Source: an uncultured Chitinophagaceae bacterium
Lineage (GTDB): Bacteria; Bacteroidota; Bacteroidia; Chitinophagales; Chitinophagaceae
Direction: 5' to 3'
DNA: 42,117 bases
Assembly (NCBI GenBank): GCA_936908745.1
Contig: CAKZFX010000003.1
Span: 1 to 42,117 of the forward strand
A program made the translations under genes and the position numbers. Positions 7,567-15,029 of this stretch are shown here, piece by piece; the stretch's first letter is position 1, and every line of letters starts with the position of its first letter. The notes below the pieces were generated by a model, which saw nothing but the letters and a program-made list of their open reading frames with translations, searched no databases and had not been told where the DNA came from.

Positions 7567-7629
7567 AAAGCAATGTTTTGATGAGTGATTGATGCCGAAA
7601 AATTACAACTTTTTACCGTAGGTTTGGGA

Positions 7630-7732
7630 TAGTCTAAGGTCTAAAGTTTAATGGTTTAAAGTTATCATTAAAGCAGTAAAGACATTTCATTTAAAATAAA
7701 CCTTGGACTATTAAACTTTTAAACATTAAACG
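7630..7732. repeat. Fold-back repeat between divergent kynurenine units
   Basis: The left arm (7631-7663) has AGTCTAAGGTCTAAAGTTTA followed by ATGGTTTAAAGTT. The right arm (about 7700-7732) has AACCTTGGACTATTAAACTT followed by TTAAACATTAAAC. The arms are degenerate inverted copies with TTTAA-rich words. It lies between HAAO and the SDR gene, ending 7 bases before the SDR start, where divergent promoters would be expected. Confidence 0.65.
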
Positions 7733-7739
7733 TCCCGGA

Positions 7740-8525
7740 ATGAACCTCTCTCTCGAAGGAAAATACGCTATTGTTTGTGGCAGCACACAGGGGATCGGGT
7801 TGGCGATTGCCGAAGAGCTGGCTTTATTAGGCGCCAGTTGCACACTCATAGCCCGCAACGAGGAATCGTTGCAAAATGCCATTCAGCATCTGGACACAGG
7901 GTTGCAGCAGCAACATCAATACCTGGTGGCTGATTTTTCAAAACCCGAAGCGTTGAAAGAGATTATCGCTGCCTATACTACCAAACATCCTGTTCATATT
8001 TTAATCAATAACACAGGCGGGCCGGCCAGCGGGCCGATCACAGAAGCTTCAGAAGAAGCGTTTCTGAACACATTCAACCAGCATCTTATTTGCAATCATA
8101 TTTTGACAAAAGCCTGTGTTCCTTCTATGAAAAAAGAGGGGTATGGCCGTATCATCAATATTATTTCGACATCGGTAAAAATTCCTTTGAAAAACTTAGG
8201 CGTCAGCAATACCATTCGTGGTGCTGTGGCAAGCTGGGCGAAAACAATGGCAAATGAATTGGGTGAATTTAATATTACGGTCAACAATGTATTGCCGGGT
8301 TCTACCAATACGCAGCGTATCGTCAACATCATTGACGCCACCGCAAAAAATAAAAACATATCGGCTGAAACGGTAAAGAAAAATATGGAAGAAGAAATAC
8401 CGATGAAACGTTTCGCCGATGCATCAGAAGTGGCAGCAGTGGCCGCATTTTTAGCATCACCGGCAGCGGGCTATGTCAATGGTGTGAGTATTCCGGTGGA
8501 TGGTGGAAGAACGGGGAGTATATAG
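7740..8525 (+). CDS. SDR-family oxidoreductase lacking the usual Tyr-Lys pair
   Basis: The 261-residue Rossmann protein has a cofactor motif CGSTQGIG (13-20), NNTGGP (90-95), the Ser region NIISTS (140-145) and a C-terminal GGR end typical of classical SDRs. Where YxxxK is expected the sequence reads LGVSNTIRGAV (about 153-163), so catalytic Tyr and Lys appear replaced by Ser and Arg. I recall such Tyr-less SDRs as a recurrent subgroup, so activity may differ or be lost. It is the first gene of the plus-strand kynurenine unit, so a role in handling aminomuconate or oxo-acid intermediates is possible, but no substrate can be named. Confidence 0.85.
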   Translation: MNLSLEGKYAIVCGSTQGIGLAIAEELALLGASCTLIARNEESLQNAIQHLDTGLQQQHQYLVADFSKPEALKEIIAAYTTKHPVHILINNTGGPASGPITEASEEAFLNTFNQHLICNHILTKACVPSMKKEGYGRIINIISTSVKIPLKNLGVSNTIRGAVASWAKTMANELGEFNITVNNVLPGSTNTQRIVNIIDATAKNKNISAETVKKNMEEEIPMKRFADASEVAAVAAFLASPAAGYVNGVSIPVDGGRTGSI

Positions 8526-8527
8526 TA

Positions 8528-8939
8528 AATCAGTTTATTGGTTAACTGGTTGGCGTGAGAATGAAATGAGGAGCAAGATTGCTTGTTAAAATTTGTACTT
8601 ATGAATTATACCCTTGAAAAATTAGAAGTGTATTCATTGGCCGAATCCGTTGCCGATGAAATATGGGAAATTGTTAGTAATTGGCGAATATTTTTACAAG
8701 ACACTATTGGTAAACAAAACAATTTTTCTTTTATGCAAGAGGCTCGGTATTGGAAACGAAGTCATGGATAAGTAAATGCTTGCGCCGGAAAATAGTTAAA
8801 GAAGGTATTTGTAAAAGATTAATAAAAGAGATAGATATTATTCATTTAAACTGAATGCATATATAAAGTTTATTTCTAAATCAGCAACACATAATCCGAA
8901 GGGCAGAACTAATAAACAAATTGACCAATAAACCAATGG
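8528..8939. mobile_element. Inverted-repeat element with decayed four-helix-bundle gene
   Basis: The left arm (8528-8553) contains GTTTATTGGTTAACTGGTT. The right arm (8908-8939) contains ACCAATAAACC preceded by AATAAACAAATTG. Reverse-complemented, it matches the left arm with an exact GTTTATTGGT core. The interior holds only the broken S23-like gene 8601-8854. The arms belong to the same family as the gene-less palindrome at 12184-12277. The element separates the SDR and dehydrogenase genes, and the latter's ATG (8936) lies within the right arm. Mobility is inferred. Confidence 0.5.
8601..8854 (+). pseudogene. Four-helix-bundle (S23/IVP family) pseudogene
   Basis: From ATG 8601 the frame reads MNYTLEKLEVYSLAESVADE, then EIWEIV and QDTIGKQ, a good match to the first helix of four-helix-bundle proteins. 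The middle of the family (the usual conserved RAADSI-AANIAEG-type stretch, about 20-25 residues) is missing, and the frame then shifts. In another frame the sequence continues FFYARGSVLETKSWISKC and then RRKIVKEG and LIKEIDIIHLN, ending TGA at 8854, which is the family's last two helices. So one internal deletion with a frameshift has broken the gene. The short 62-codon frame from 8583 is the front half only. Compare the intact relative at 1613. Confidence 0.75.
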
Positions 8940-10411
8940 ACCTTAATATTCCTCATCATCTCGAAAATTATATTGCTGGTAACCTCATCGGGCCATTAAG
9001 CGGCAACTTTATCAATAATACCAACCCAGCTACAGGTGAAGTGTCGGGACAAATACCAGACAGCAGCGAAAAAGATGTGAATGCAGCCGTACAGTCAGCT
9101 AAGAAAGCGTTTCCATCATGGAGCATATCGCCGGTAGAAGAACGGTTCAAAATTCTAAACCGTATTGCTGAACTGATAGATGCTAATTTGGAAGAGCTGG
9201 CATTAGCTGAAAGTAATGACAATGGCAAACCTCTATGGTTAAGTAAACAAGTTGACATTCCAAGGGCCTCTTCTAACTTTCGTTTTTTTGCAACGGGTAT
9301 TATGCACTTTGCCACCGAGAGCCATCACATGGAAGATAAGGCAGTGAACTATACCCTTCGTCAACCGATTGGCATTGTAGGTTGTATTTCTCCGTGGAAC
9401 CTACCCTTGTATTTATTTACATGGAAGATTGCACCGGCATTGGCCGCAGGCAATTGTGTCATCGCCAAACCATCGGAAGTGACGCCTGTTACCGCGTTTT
9501 TATTATCTAAAATTTGTAAAGAAGCCGGTTTGCCTGCCGGGGTATTAAATATTTTACATGGTACGGGTGCGAATACCGGTGAAGCAATTGTAAAGCACCC
9601 TGATATTAAAGCCATTTCGTTTACGGGCAGCACAAAAGCCGGAGAACGTATCGCTTCGATTGCAGCGCCGATGTTTAAAAAATTATCGCTTGAACTTGGC
9701 GGCAAAAATCCCAATATCATTTTTGCGGATGTGGCGCAATCGGAAGAGTCATGGAAGAAAATGCTATTCAATACCATCCGCTCTTCTTTTGCCAACCAGG
9801 GACAAATTTGTTTATGCGGCAGCCGGGTATTAATTGAAGAGTCCATTTACGATAAATTCAAAACAGACTTTTTGGCGTGGATCGAAAAAGGATTAAAAGT
9901 GGGCGATCCATTGGAGGCGGAAACAAAGCAAGGCGCTATTGTCAGTAAAGTTCACTTTGATAAAATAATACGTTGCATTGATACCGCCAAACAGGAAGGA
10001 GGCAAAATACTGATCGGTGGTAAAGCCGTTCGTTTGGAAGGTCGTTGTGAAAATGGTTTCTTTATTGAGCCGACGGTCATTGAGGGGTTAGGCCCGCAAT
10101 GTCAAACGAACCAGGAGGAAATATTTGGTCCTGTTGTTACGCTTCAGTCGTTTAAAACAGAAGAAGAGGCGTTAACGTTAGCCAATGCTACACAATATGG
10201 ACTAGCGGCAAGTATCTGGACAAATGATATTTCAAAAGCCAATCGTATGGCGGCAAAAGTGGAAAGCGGAATCATCTGGATCAACTGCTGGCTGCTGCGT
10301 GACCTGCGTACACCTTTCGGTGGGTTAAAAAACAGTGGCGTAGGAAGAGAAGGTGGCTGGGAAGCATTGCGTTTTTTTACGGAAGCGAAAAATGTTTGTA
10401 TTGAATTGTAG
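8936..10411 (+). CDS. nbaE: 2-aminomuconate-6-semialdehyde dehydrogenase
   Basis: This 491-residue aldehyde dehydrogenase should oxidise 2-aminomuconate semialdehyde to 2-aminomuconate with NAD, right after ACMSD. Visible motifs are SPWNLP (Asn155), the nucleotide site FTGSTKAG (229-236), the general base Glu253 in LELGGKNPN, and catalytic Cys292 in NQGQICLCGSR. The late EEIFGPVV and PFGGLKNSGVGREGG blocks are also present. The specific assignment rests on its place among ACMSD, HAAO and RidA genes and on the hydroxymuconic-semialdehyde-dehydrogenase-like sequence. A TTG at 8921 would add five repeat-encoded residues. I prefer ATG 8936 before DLNIPHHLENYI. Its TAG is directly followed by repeat copy B. 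Confidence 0.92.
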   Translation: MDLNIPHHLENYIAGNLIGPLSGNFINNTNPATGEVSGQIPDSSEKDVNAAVQSAKKAFPSWSISPVEERFKILNRIAELIDANLEELALAESNDNGKPLWLSKQVDIPRASSNFRFFATGIMHFATESHHMEDKAVNYTLRQPIGIVGCISPWNLPLYLFTWKIAPALAAGNCVIAKPSEVTPVTAFLLSKICKEAGLPAGVLNILHGTGANTGEAIVKHPDIKAISFTGSTKAGERIASIAAPMFKKLSLELGGKNPNIIFADVAQSEESWKKMLFNTIRSSFANQGQICLCGSRVLIEESIYDKFKTDFLAWIEKGLKVGDPLEAETKQGAIVSKVHFDKIIRCIDTAKQEGGKILIGGKAVRLEGRCENGFFIEPTVIEGLGPQCQTNQEEIFGPVVTLQSFKTEEEALTLANATQYGLAASIWTNDISKANRMAAKVESGIIWINCWLLRDLRTPFGGLKNSGVGREGGWEALRFFTEAKNVCIEL

Positions 10412-10488
10412 GAACGCAGATTATCATGATTTTTATGATTACCGCTGATAAATCATAACAAAACTTAATAATCATAAAATCAGCGTTC
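10412..10488. repeat. GAACGC fold-back repeat, copy B
   Basis: The 77 bp begin GAACGCAGATTATCATGAT and end ATAATCATAAAATCAGCGTTC-like, with the last 10 bases ATCAGCGTTC inverted against the first ten. It starts at the base after the dehydrogenase stop and ends 8 bases before the RidA start, filling the gap. Confidence 0.85.
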
Positions 10489-10496
10489 AAATCTTT

Positions 10497-10916
10497 ATGA
10501 AAGAGAGTAAAATAAATACCGAAAATGCAGCCAAACCCTTAGGGGCTTATCCCCACGCAAGGCGTGTCGGCAACCTGTTGTTTCTGTCAGGGATCGGTCC
10601 ACGAAGCGCAAAGGATAATTCGATTCCGGGTTTGGAACAGGATGCAGGTGGAAATATTACTAAGTATGATATTGAAGCGGAATGTCATTCGGTTTTTGCC
10701 AATGTAAAAGCGGTATTGGAAGCCAGCGGCAGCAAATGGGAAAATATGGTGGATGTAACGGTTTTTCTTACGAATATGAAACAGGATTTTCCTGTTTATA
10801 ATAAGATTTACGGTGAATACTTCAAAGATGTGCAGGCTTGCCGGACAACGGTGGAAGTAAAAAGCCTGCCGACACCGATTGCCATTGAATTAAAAGTAAT
10901 AGCAACAATAGAATAA
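10497..10916 (+). CDS. nbaF: RidA-family protein, probable 2-aminomuconate deaminase
   Basis: The 139-residue protein has the YjgF/RidA (Rid) fold: AAKPLGAYPHARRVGNLLFL, SGIGPR, and the signature CRTTVEVKSLPTP with Arg116, followed by IAIELKVIA carrying the conserved Glu131. Rid proteins hydrolyse enamine/imine intermediates. In kynurenine and nitrobenzoate clusters the homologue is 2-aminomuconate deaminase, giving 4-oxalocrotonate and ammonia. The position directly between the semialdehyde dehydrogenase and kynureninase supports this role over general RidA detoxification. It is followed by kynU after a single base, so they are almost certainly one transcript. Confidence 0.9.
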   Translation: MKESKINTENAAKPLGAYPHARRVGNLLFLSGIGPRSAKDNSIPGLEQDAGGNITKYDIEAECHSVFANVKAVLEASGSKWENMVDVTVFLTNMKQDFPVYNKIYGEYFKDVQACRTTVEVKSLPTPIAIELKVIATIE

Positions 10917-10917
10917 G

Positions 10918-12192
10918 ATGACTTATCAACATACAATTGAGTTTGCAAAAAAACAGGATGCGAATGATGCCTTAAAAAGCTTTCGTGAACAATTTTTTAT
11001 CCCGCAACATGAGGGAAAAGACTGTGTTTATTTCACTGGCAATTCATTAGGCTTGCAACCAAAAACAACATCGTCTTATATCCAACAGGAACTGGATGAT
11101 TGGGCACGGTTAGGAGTGGAGGGACATTTTCATGCAAAAAATCCATGGAAACCTTATCATGAAATTTTCCCTAAACAACTATCAAAAATCGTAGGGTCGA
11201 AGGAAAACGAAGTCGTGGTGATGAACCAGTTGACGGTAAACCTGCACTTACTGATGGTCAGTTTTTACCGCCCGACAAAGGAGCGTTATAAAATAATCTG
11301 CGAAGCCAAGGCATTTCCTTCTGATCAGTATGCATTGGAATCCCAAGTAAGATTTCATGGGTTTGACACGGATGATGCGATTGTGGAAGTAAAACCAAGA
11401 GAAGGTGAGCATACGATCCGCCATGAGGATATTTTAGCAGCTATACAACAAAACAGCGGGACAACTGCGTTGGTTTTATTTGGCGGTGTTAATTACTACA
11501 CAGGCCAGTTGTTTGATATGAAAGCCATCACCGAAGCGGCGCATGCTATCGGTGCCTATGCTGGTTTTGATCTGGCACATGCTACGGGGAATGCTGAACT
11601 TCATTTGCATGACTGGAATGTTGACTTTGCCTGCTGGTGTTCGTATAAATACCTGAACAGTGGCCCCGGTGGCGTATCAGGCGTTTATATACATGAAAAG
11701 CATGCTTCCAATAAAGAACTGCCACGATTTGCCGGTTGGTGGGGACATAAAAAAGAAACCCGTTTTAAAATGGAAAAAGGGTTTGATCCTATTGCCACAG
11801 CCGAAGGCTGGCAGGTGAGCAATGCGCCGATCTTATCAATGGCGGCACATAAAGCCTCGCTGGATATTTTTGAAGAAGCAGGAATGGATCGGTTACATGA
11901 AAAACGTAAAGCGTTATCCGGCTATTTGCATTTTATACTTAATGAGATCAATCATAAACAAAGCGAAAAGATCATTGAGATCATAACGCCTGCACATGAA
12001 GCGGAAAGAGGCTGCCAGGTGTCGATGCTGATGCTGCAAAAAGGAAGAGAGATATTTGATGAGTTGACAAAGCAGGGAGTGGTAGCTGATTGGCGTGAAC
12101 CGAATGTGATCCGTATTGCGCCTGTTCCGTTATATAATTCGTTTGAAGATGTGTATAGGTTCGGAAAAATTGTGGATGAACTAATTAGTTAA
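10918..12192 (+). CDS. kynU: Kynureninase
   Basis: The 424-residue PLP enzyme cleaves (3-hydroxy)kynurenine to (3-hydroxy)anthranilate and alanine. Family blocks are YFTGNSLGLQP, HFHAKNPW, GVNYYTGQLFD, the PLP-binding Asp218 in GFDLAHATGN and Lys244 in CSYKYLNSGPGG, then RFAGWWGHKKETRF and a C-terminal WREPNVIRIAPVPLYNSF. The length matches bacterial and eukaryotic enzymes. The product 3-hydroxyanthranilate is the substrate of HAAO in the divergent unit. The start at ATG 10918 is one base after the RidA stop. The last codons (ELIS-stop) lie inside the fold-back repeat 12184-12277. Confidence 0.97.
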   Translation: MTYQHTIEFAKKQDANDALKSFREQFFIPQHEGKDCVYFTGNSLGLQPKTTSSYIQQELDDWARLGVEGHFHAKNPWKPYHEIFPKQLSKIVGSKENEVVVMNQLTVNLHLLMVSFYRPTKERYKIICEAKAFPSDQYALESQVRFHGFDTDDAIVEVKPREGEHTIRHEDILAAIQQNSGTTALVLFGGVNYYTGQLFDMKAITEAAHAIGAYAGFDLAHATGNAELHLHDWNVDFACWCSYKYLNSGPGGVSGVYIHEKHASNKELPRFAGWWGHKKETRFKMEKGFDPIATAEGWQVSNAPILSMAAHKASLDIFEEAGMDRLHEKRKALSGYLHFILNEINHKQSEKIIEIITPAHEAERGCQVSMLMLQKGREIFDELTKQGVVADWREPNVIRIAPVPLYNSFEDVYRFGKIVDELIS

Positions 12193-12277
12193 CTGGTTTA
12201 TTTGTTTATTGGTATTGTTACTCATGGCTTTACTGTTATCAGGATACCAATAAACTGATTAACTAATAAACCGATAA
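12184..12277. repeat. Fold-back repeat without a gene, kynU-kmo gap
   Basis: The left arm TAGTTAACTGGTTTATTTG then TTTATTGGTAT faces a right arm ATACCAATAAACTGATTAAC then TAATAAACC, a long imperfect hairpin with a loop of about 30 bases. The arms share GTTTATTGGT/ACCAATAAAC and GTTAACTGGTT words with those at 8528-8553 and 8908-8939. It contains the last codons of kynU and ends 9 bases before the kmo GTG. Confidence 0.8.
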
Positions 12278-12286
12278 GCGATTTAA

Positions 12287-13645
12287 GTGAAAAATACTAC
12301 TATAATAGGCGCAGGACTCGTAGGTTCATTACTATCCATTTACTTGTCAAAACGTGGGCATAAAGTAACGGTCTGCGAACGCCGGGGCGATATGCGAAAG
12401 GAACAAATGAGTGCAGGGCGTTCCATCAACTTAGCCTTAAGCGATCGTGGTTTGCTGGCATTGGAAAAAGTGGGATTAGCAGACGAGATAAAAAAAATCT
12501 GTATCCCGATGCACGGCCGTTTTATTCATAACCAGGATGGCACAACCGCTTTTCAGCCTTATGGAAAAGAAGGGCAATACATCAACTCTGTGTCAAGGGC
12601 CACGCTGAATATGAAATTGATGGACCTGGCGGAAGAACAAGGAGTGCATTTTAATTTTAGCCACAAATGCGAAACTATTGACTGGAATAAAAATGAAATA
12701 AGTTTTGAGACTGGCGAACTCAAGACTCCGGGCTCAAGACTCACGACTCAGAACTTTGAACTTCTCTTCGGGGCAGACGGTGCTTTCTCCGCAGCAAGAC
12801 TTCAGCACCAGCTGCAGCATCATAAATTTGACTACCAGCAATACTACATTGACTGTGGTTATAAAGAACTGACGATTCCGCCGACGGCTGATGGTGACTT
12901 TGCCATGGAAATAAATGCGCTGCATATCTGGCCGAGAAAGGACTATATGCTGATCGCTTTACCCAACCTGGATAAAAGCTTTACCTGTACCTTGTTCTTC
13001 CCCTTCGAAGGAGAGCAATCTTTTTCAAAGCTTGACACGGAAGAAAAAGTAAAGGCTTTTTTTGAAACCACTTTCCCCGATGCCGTGCCGCTGATGCCGG
13101 ACTATGTCAATGAATTTTTCAATAATCCCACTTCTTCATTGGTAACAGTGAAATGTTTCCCATGGATAAGAGAAGATAAATTTGCATTGATAGGCGATGC
13201 GGCACATGCCATTGTTCCTTTTTTTGGACAAGGCATGAACTGTGGTTTTGAAGACTGCCGCATACTTGACGAACTGATCGAAGCAAATGGCGATGACTGG
13301 ACAACGATCTTAAGCCAGTATCAAACACTACGTAAACCCGATGCGGATGCCATAGCTGATTTGGCCGTTAATAACTTTACCGAAATGCGGGAACGTACGG
13401 CCGATCCCCAATTTTTATTGCAAAAGAAAATAGAAGCCAAACTGCATCAAAAATTCCCAGAGAAATGGATCCCTGCCTATTCACAAGTCACGTTCAGCCC
13501 GCATATCCGTTACAGCGAAGCTTTGCAGCGAGGAAACAAACAGGAAGCGATCATGCAGGAAGTGATGAATATAGAAGGCATTGAAACGAAATGGCAAAGT
13601 GAAGAAATTGAAAATATGATAATAGCGAAAATGGAACGCAGGTGA
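12287..13645 (+). CDS. kmo: Kynurenine 3-monooxygenase
   Basis: The 452-residue flavoprotein hydroxylates kynurenine to 3-hydroxykynurenine using NADPH and O2. The FAD site GAGLVGS is at 8-14, family motifs MSAGRSINLALSDRG and SVSRATLN follow, and GDAAHAIVPFFGQGMNCGFED begins at about 303. The start is GTG at 12287, right before the conserved KNTTIIGAG. A stretch encoded by 12707-12754 (ELKTPGSRLTTQN) is made of GACTCAAGACT-type repeat units and appears as an insertion before the conserved LLFGADGAFSA block. The last three residues (ERR) and the TGA are encoded by repeat copy C, so the natural C-terminus may have been altered. It should be the last gene of the plus-strand kynurenine unit. Confidence 0.96.
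   Translation: MKNTTIIGAGLVGSLLSIYLSKRGHKVTVCERRGDMRKEQMSAGRSINLALSDRGLLALEKVGLADEIKKICIPMHGRFIHNQDGTTAFQPYGKEGQYINSVSRATLNMKLMDLAEEQGVHFNFSHKCETIDWNKNEISFETGELKTPGSRLTTQNFELLFGADGAFSAARLQHQLQHHKFDYQQYYIDCGYKELTIPPTADGDFAMEINALHIWPRKDYMLIALPNLDKSFTCTLFFPFEGEQSFSKLDTEEKVKAFFETTFPDAVPLMPDYVNEFFNNPTSSLVTVKCFPWIREDKFALIGDAAHAIVPFFGQGMNCGFEDCRILDELIEANGDDWTTILSQYQTLRKPDADAIADLAVNNFTEMRERTADPQFLLQKKIEAKLHQKFPEKWIPAYSQVTFSPHIRYSEALQRGNKQEAIMQEVMNIEGIETKWQSEEIENMIIAKMERR
12707..12754. repeat. GACTC-type short repeat inside kmo coding sequence
   Basis: Units GAGACTGGCGAACTCAAGAC, GGGCTCAAGACTCACGACTC and CAGAAC follow each other in frame and encode about 15 residues of KMO. The same GACTCA/GAGTC vocabulary builds the intergenic fold-back at 35886-36028. 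That it is an insertion is inferred from the otherwise contiguous family sequence on either side. Confidence 0.55.
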
Positions 13646-13711
13646 TCATGATATTTATGATTACTGCAGATAGATCATAAGAGATCTTAATAATCATGAA
13701 AATCAGCGTTC
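13634..13711. repeat. GAACGC fold-back repeat, copy C
   Basis: The 78 bp begin GAACGCAGGTGATCATGATA and end AATCATGAAAATCAGCGTTC. The first bases encode the last two residues and the TGA of kmo. It is closely similar to copies B and D. Confidence 0.85.
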
Positions 13712-13745
13712 ATTTTAAGGCAGGAGAACAGGAATGTTTAAAGCA

Positions 13746-13822
13746 GAACGCAGATAATTAAGATAGTGATGATTAAAAACATAGATCATAAGAAATCTTA
13801 ATAATCATAAAAATCGGCGTTC
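13746..13822. repeat. GAACGC fold-back repeat, copy D
   Basis: The 77 bp begin GAACGCAGATAATTAAGATA and end AATCATAAAAATCGGCGTTC, 34 bases after copy C in the same orientation. It ends 4 bases before the pyrF -7 box. Confidence 0.85.
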
Positions 13823-13826
13823 ATTC

Positions 13827-13834
13827 TATATTTG
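13827..13834 (+). promoter_or_regulatory. Putative -7 box of pyrF (TATATTTG)
   Basis: TATATTTG matches TAnnTTTG exactly, with six bases between it and the pyrF ATG at 13841. Such closeness implies a very short or absent leader. A -33 element is not evident; upstream sequence is repeat copy D. Confidence 0.5.
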
Positions 13835-13840
13835 CACATT

Positions 13841-14641
13841 ATGACCCGTCATCAACTCATCGAACAGATCAGGAATAAGCAATCTTATTTAATCGTAGGG
13901 CTTGACACCGACATTACTAAAATTCCCGAACACCTGCTGGCCGAAGCCGATCCTGTATTTACGTTTAATAAAGCTATCATTGATGCTACAAAGGACTTGT
14001 GCGTGGGTTACAAGATCAACACAGCCTTCTACGAAGCGCTGGGTGTAAAAGGCTGGGAAGCGATGGAAAAAACCGTTCGTTATATTGGCGATGAACATTT
14101 TAAAATAGCCGATGCCAAACGGGGCGATATCGGTAATACTTCTGATCAATATGCCAAGGCATTTTTTGAAACATTGCCTTTTGACTCAATTACCGTTGCT
14201 CCATATATGGGCGAGGATAGCGTAAAGCCATTTTTGCAACATAAAAATAAATGGGCGATTGTGCTGGGTCTTACTTCCAACAAAGGCGCTAACGACTTTG
14301 AACTCCTGCATACCGGCGGCGAATTTCTCTACGAAAAAGTATTGGAAACTGTTTCGCTATGGGGAACAGAAGACAACCTGATGTTTGTAATTGGAGCCAC
14401 ACAATCCGGCCAATTTCAAAATATACGTCAACTGGTGCCGCATCATTTCTTCCTGGTGCCGGGTGTAGGTGCGCAGGGTGGAAGCCTTGAAGAAATTTCA
14501 AAAGAAGCCATGACAAAGGACTGTGGAATTTTAGTCAATGCAAGTCGTGCGATTATCTATGCTTCTAATAAAGAAGACTTTGCTGAAAAGGCGAGGGAAG
14601 TAGCGAAGGAATACCAGCAGGAAATGGCTACTTATCTTTAG
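13841..14641 (+). CDS. pyrF: Orotidine 5'-phosphate decarboxylase
   Basis: This 266-residue protein decarboxylates OMP to UMP, the last step of de novo pyrimidine synthesis. The family start YLIVGLDTD, a FNKAIIDATKD helix, and the catalytic IADAKRGDIGNTS (Asp91, Lys93, Asp96) identify the longer type-2 PyrF found in Bacteroidota and mycobacteria. The late VPGVGAQGG phosphate loop and NASRAIIYAS are also present. The frame extends to a TTG at 13832 that lies within the -7 box, so ATG 13841 is the start. The 3' end overlaps the convergent membrane protein gene by 14 bases. Confidence 0.96.
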   Translation: MTRHQLIEQIRNKQSYLIVGLDTDITKIPEHLLAEADPVFTFNKAIIDATKDLCVGYKINTAFYEALGVKGWEAMEKTVRYIGDEHFKIADAKRGDIGNTSDQYAKAFFETLPFDSITVAPYMGEDSVKPFLQHKNKWAIVLGLTSNKGANDFELLHTGGEFLYEKVLETVSLWGTEDNLMFVIGATQSGQFQNIRQLVPHHFFLVPGVGAQGGSLEEISKEAMTKDCGILVNASRAIIYASNKEDFAEKAREVAKEYQQEMATYL

Positions 14642-15029
14642 GGAGATTTTTCCCTTTAATGGCTATAGCTGCACCTGCTAATGTCAAAGGAATAAAACAG
14701 TAATATATAGTTCCGTTTTCGAAGGAAATTAAATTGAATTGAAAATTATTTACAACACTGTAGAGAATAGTCAAAATAACGCCTGTTATTGCCGCATGAA
14801 TTAACTCCTTCTGTTTTGCCATGTTTGCGCAATAATAGCCACCCGCAACACAGGATACAATAAGTGCAATTATTAAAAGAACTATAGATAATATGCTTTG
14901 TGATGCAGAGACTTCGCTATCAGAAAATACAAGTAAGCCAGCTACAAGGCCAATTGGTACAGCTATTATGATTGCTATTACCACACCTGTTAGAACTGAT
15001 AGAAAACTTCTGAGTAGTTGGTAATTCAT
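14628..15029 (-). CDS. Four-span membrane protein of unknown function
   Basis: The 133-residue protein has four hydrophobic segments, about residues 10-35, 43-66, 78-97 and 108-125, with short charged loops (AKQKE, SFENG) and a basic tail (KGKNLPKDK). I recognise no family. Its ATG overlaps the stop of the upstream YciI-like gene by one base (TAATG), so the two are probably translationally coupled. The 3' end overlaps pyrF. Confidence 0.7.
   Translation of the reverse strand: MNYQLLRSFLSVLTGVVIAIIIAVPIGLVAGLLVFSDSEVSASQSILSIVLLIIALIVSCVAGGYYCANMAKQKELIHAAITGVILTILYSVVNNFQFNLISFENGTIYYCFIPLTLAGAAIAIKGKNLPKDK

Noticed and set aside
9361..9846. 161-codon minus-strand frame opposite the aldehyde dehydrogenase
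   Set aside because: Antisense shadow of conserved dehydrogenase motifs.
6930..13822. GAACGC repeats as a CRISPR array
   Set aside because: Copies are palindromic, of 77-116 bp, separated by genes, with no regular spacers or cas genes.
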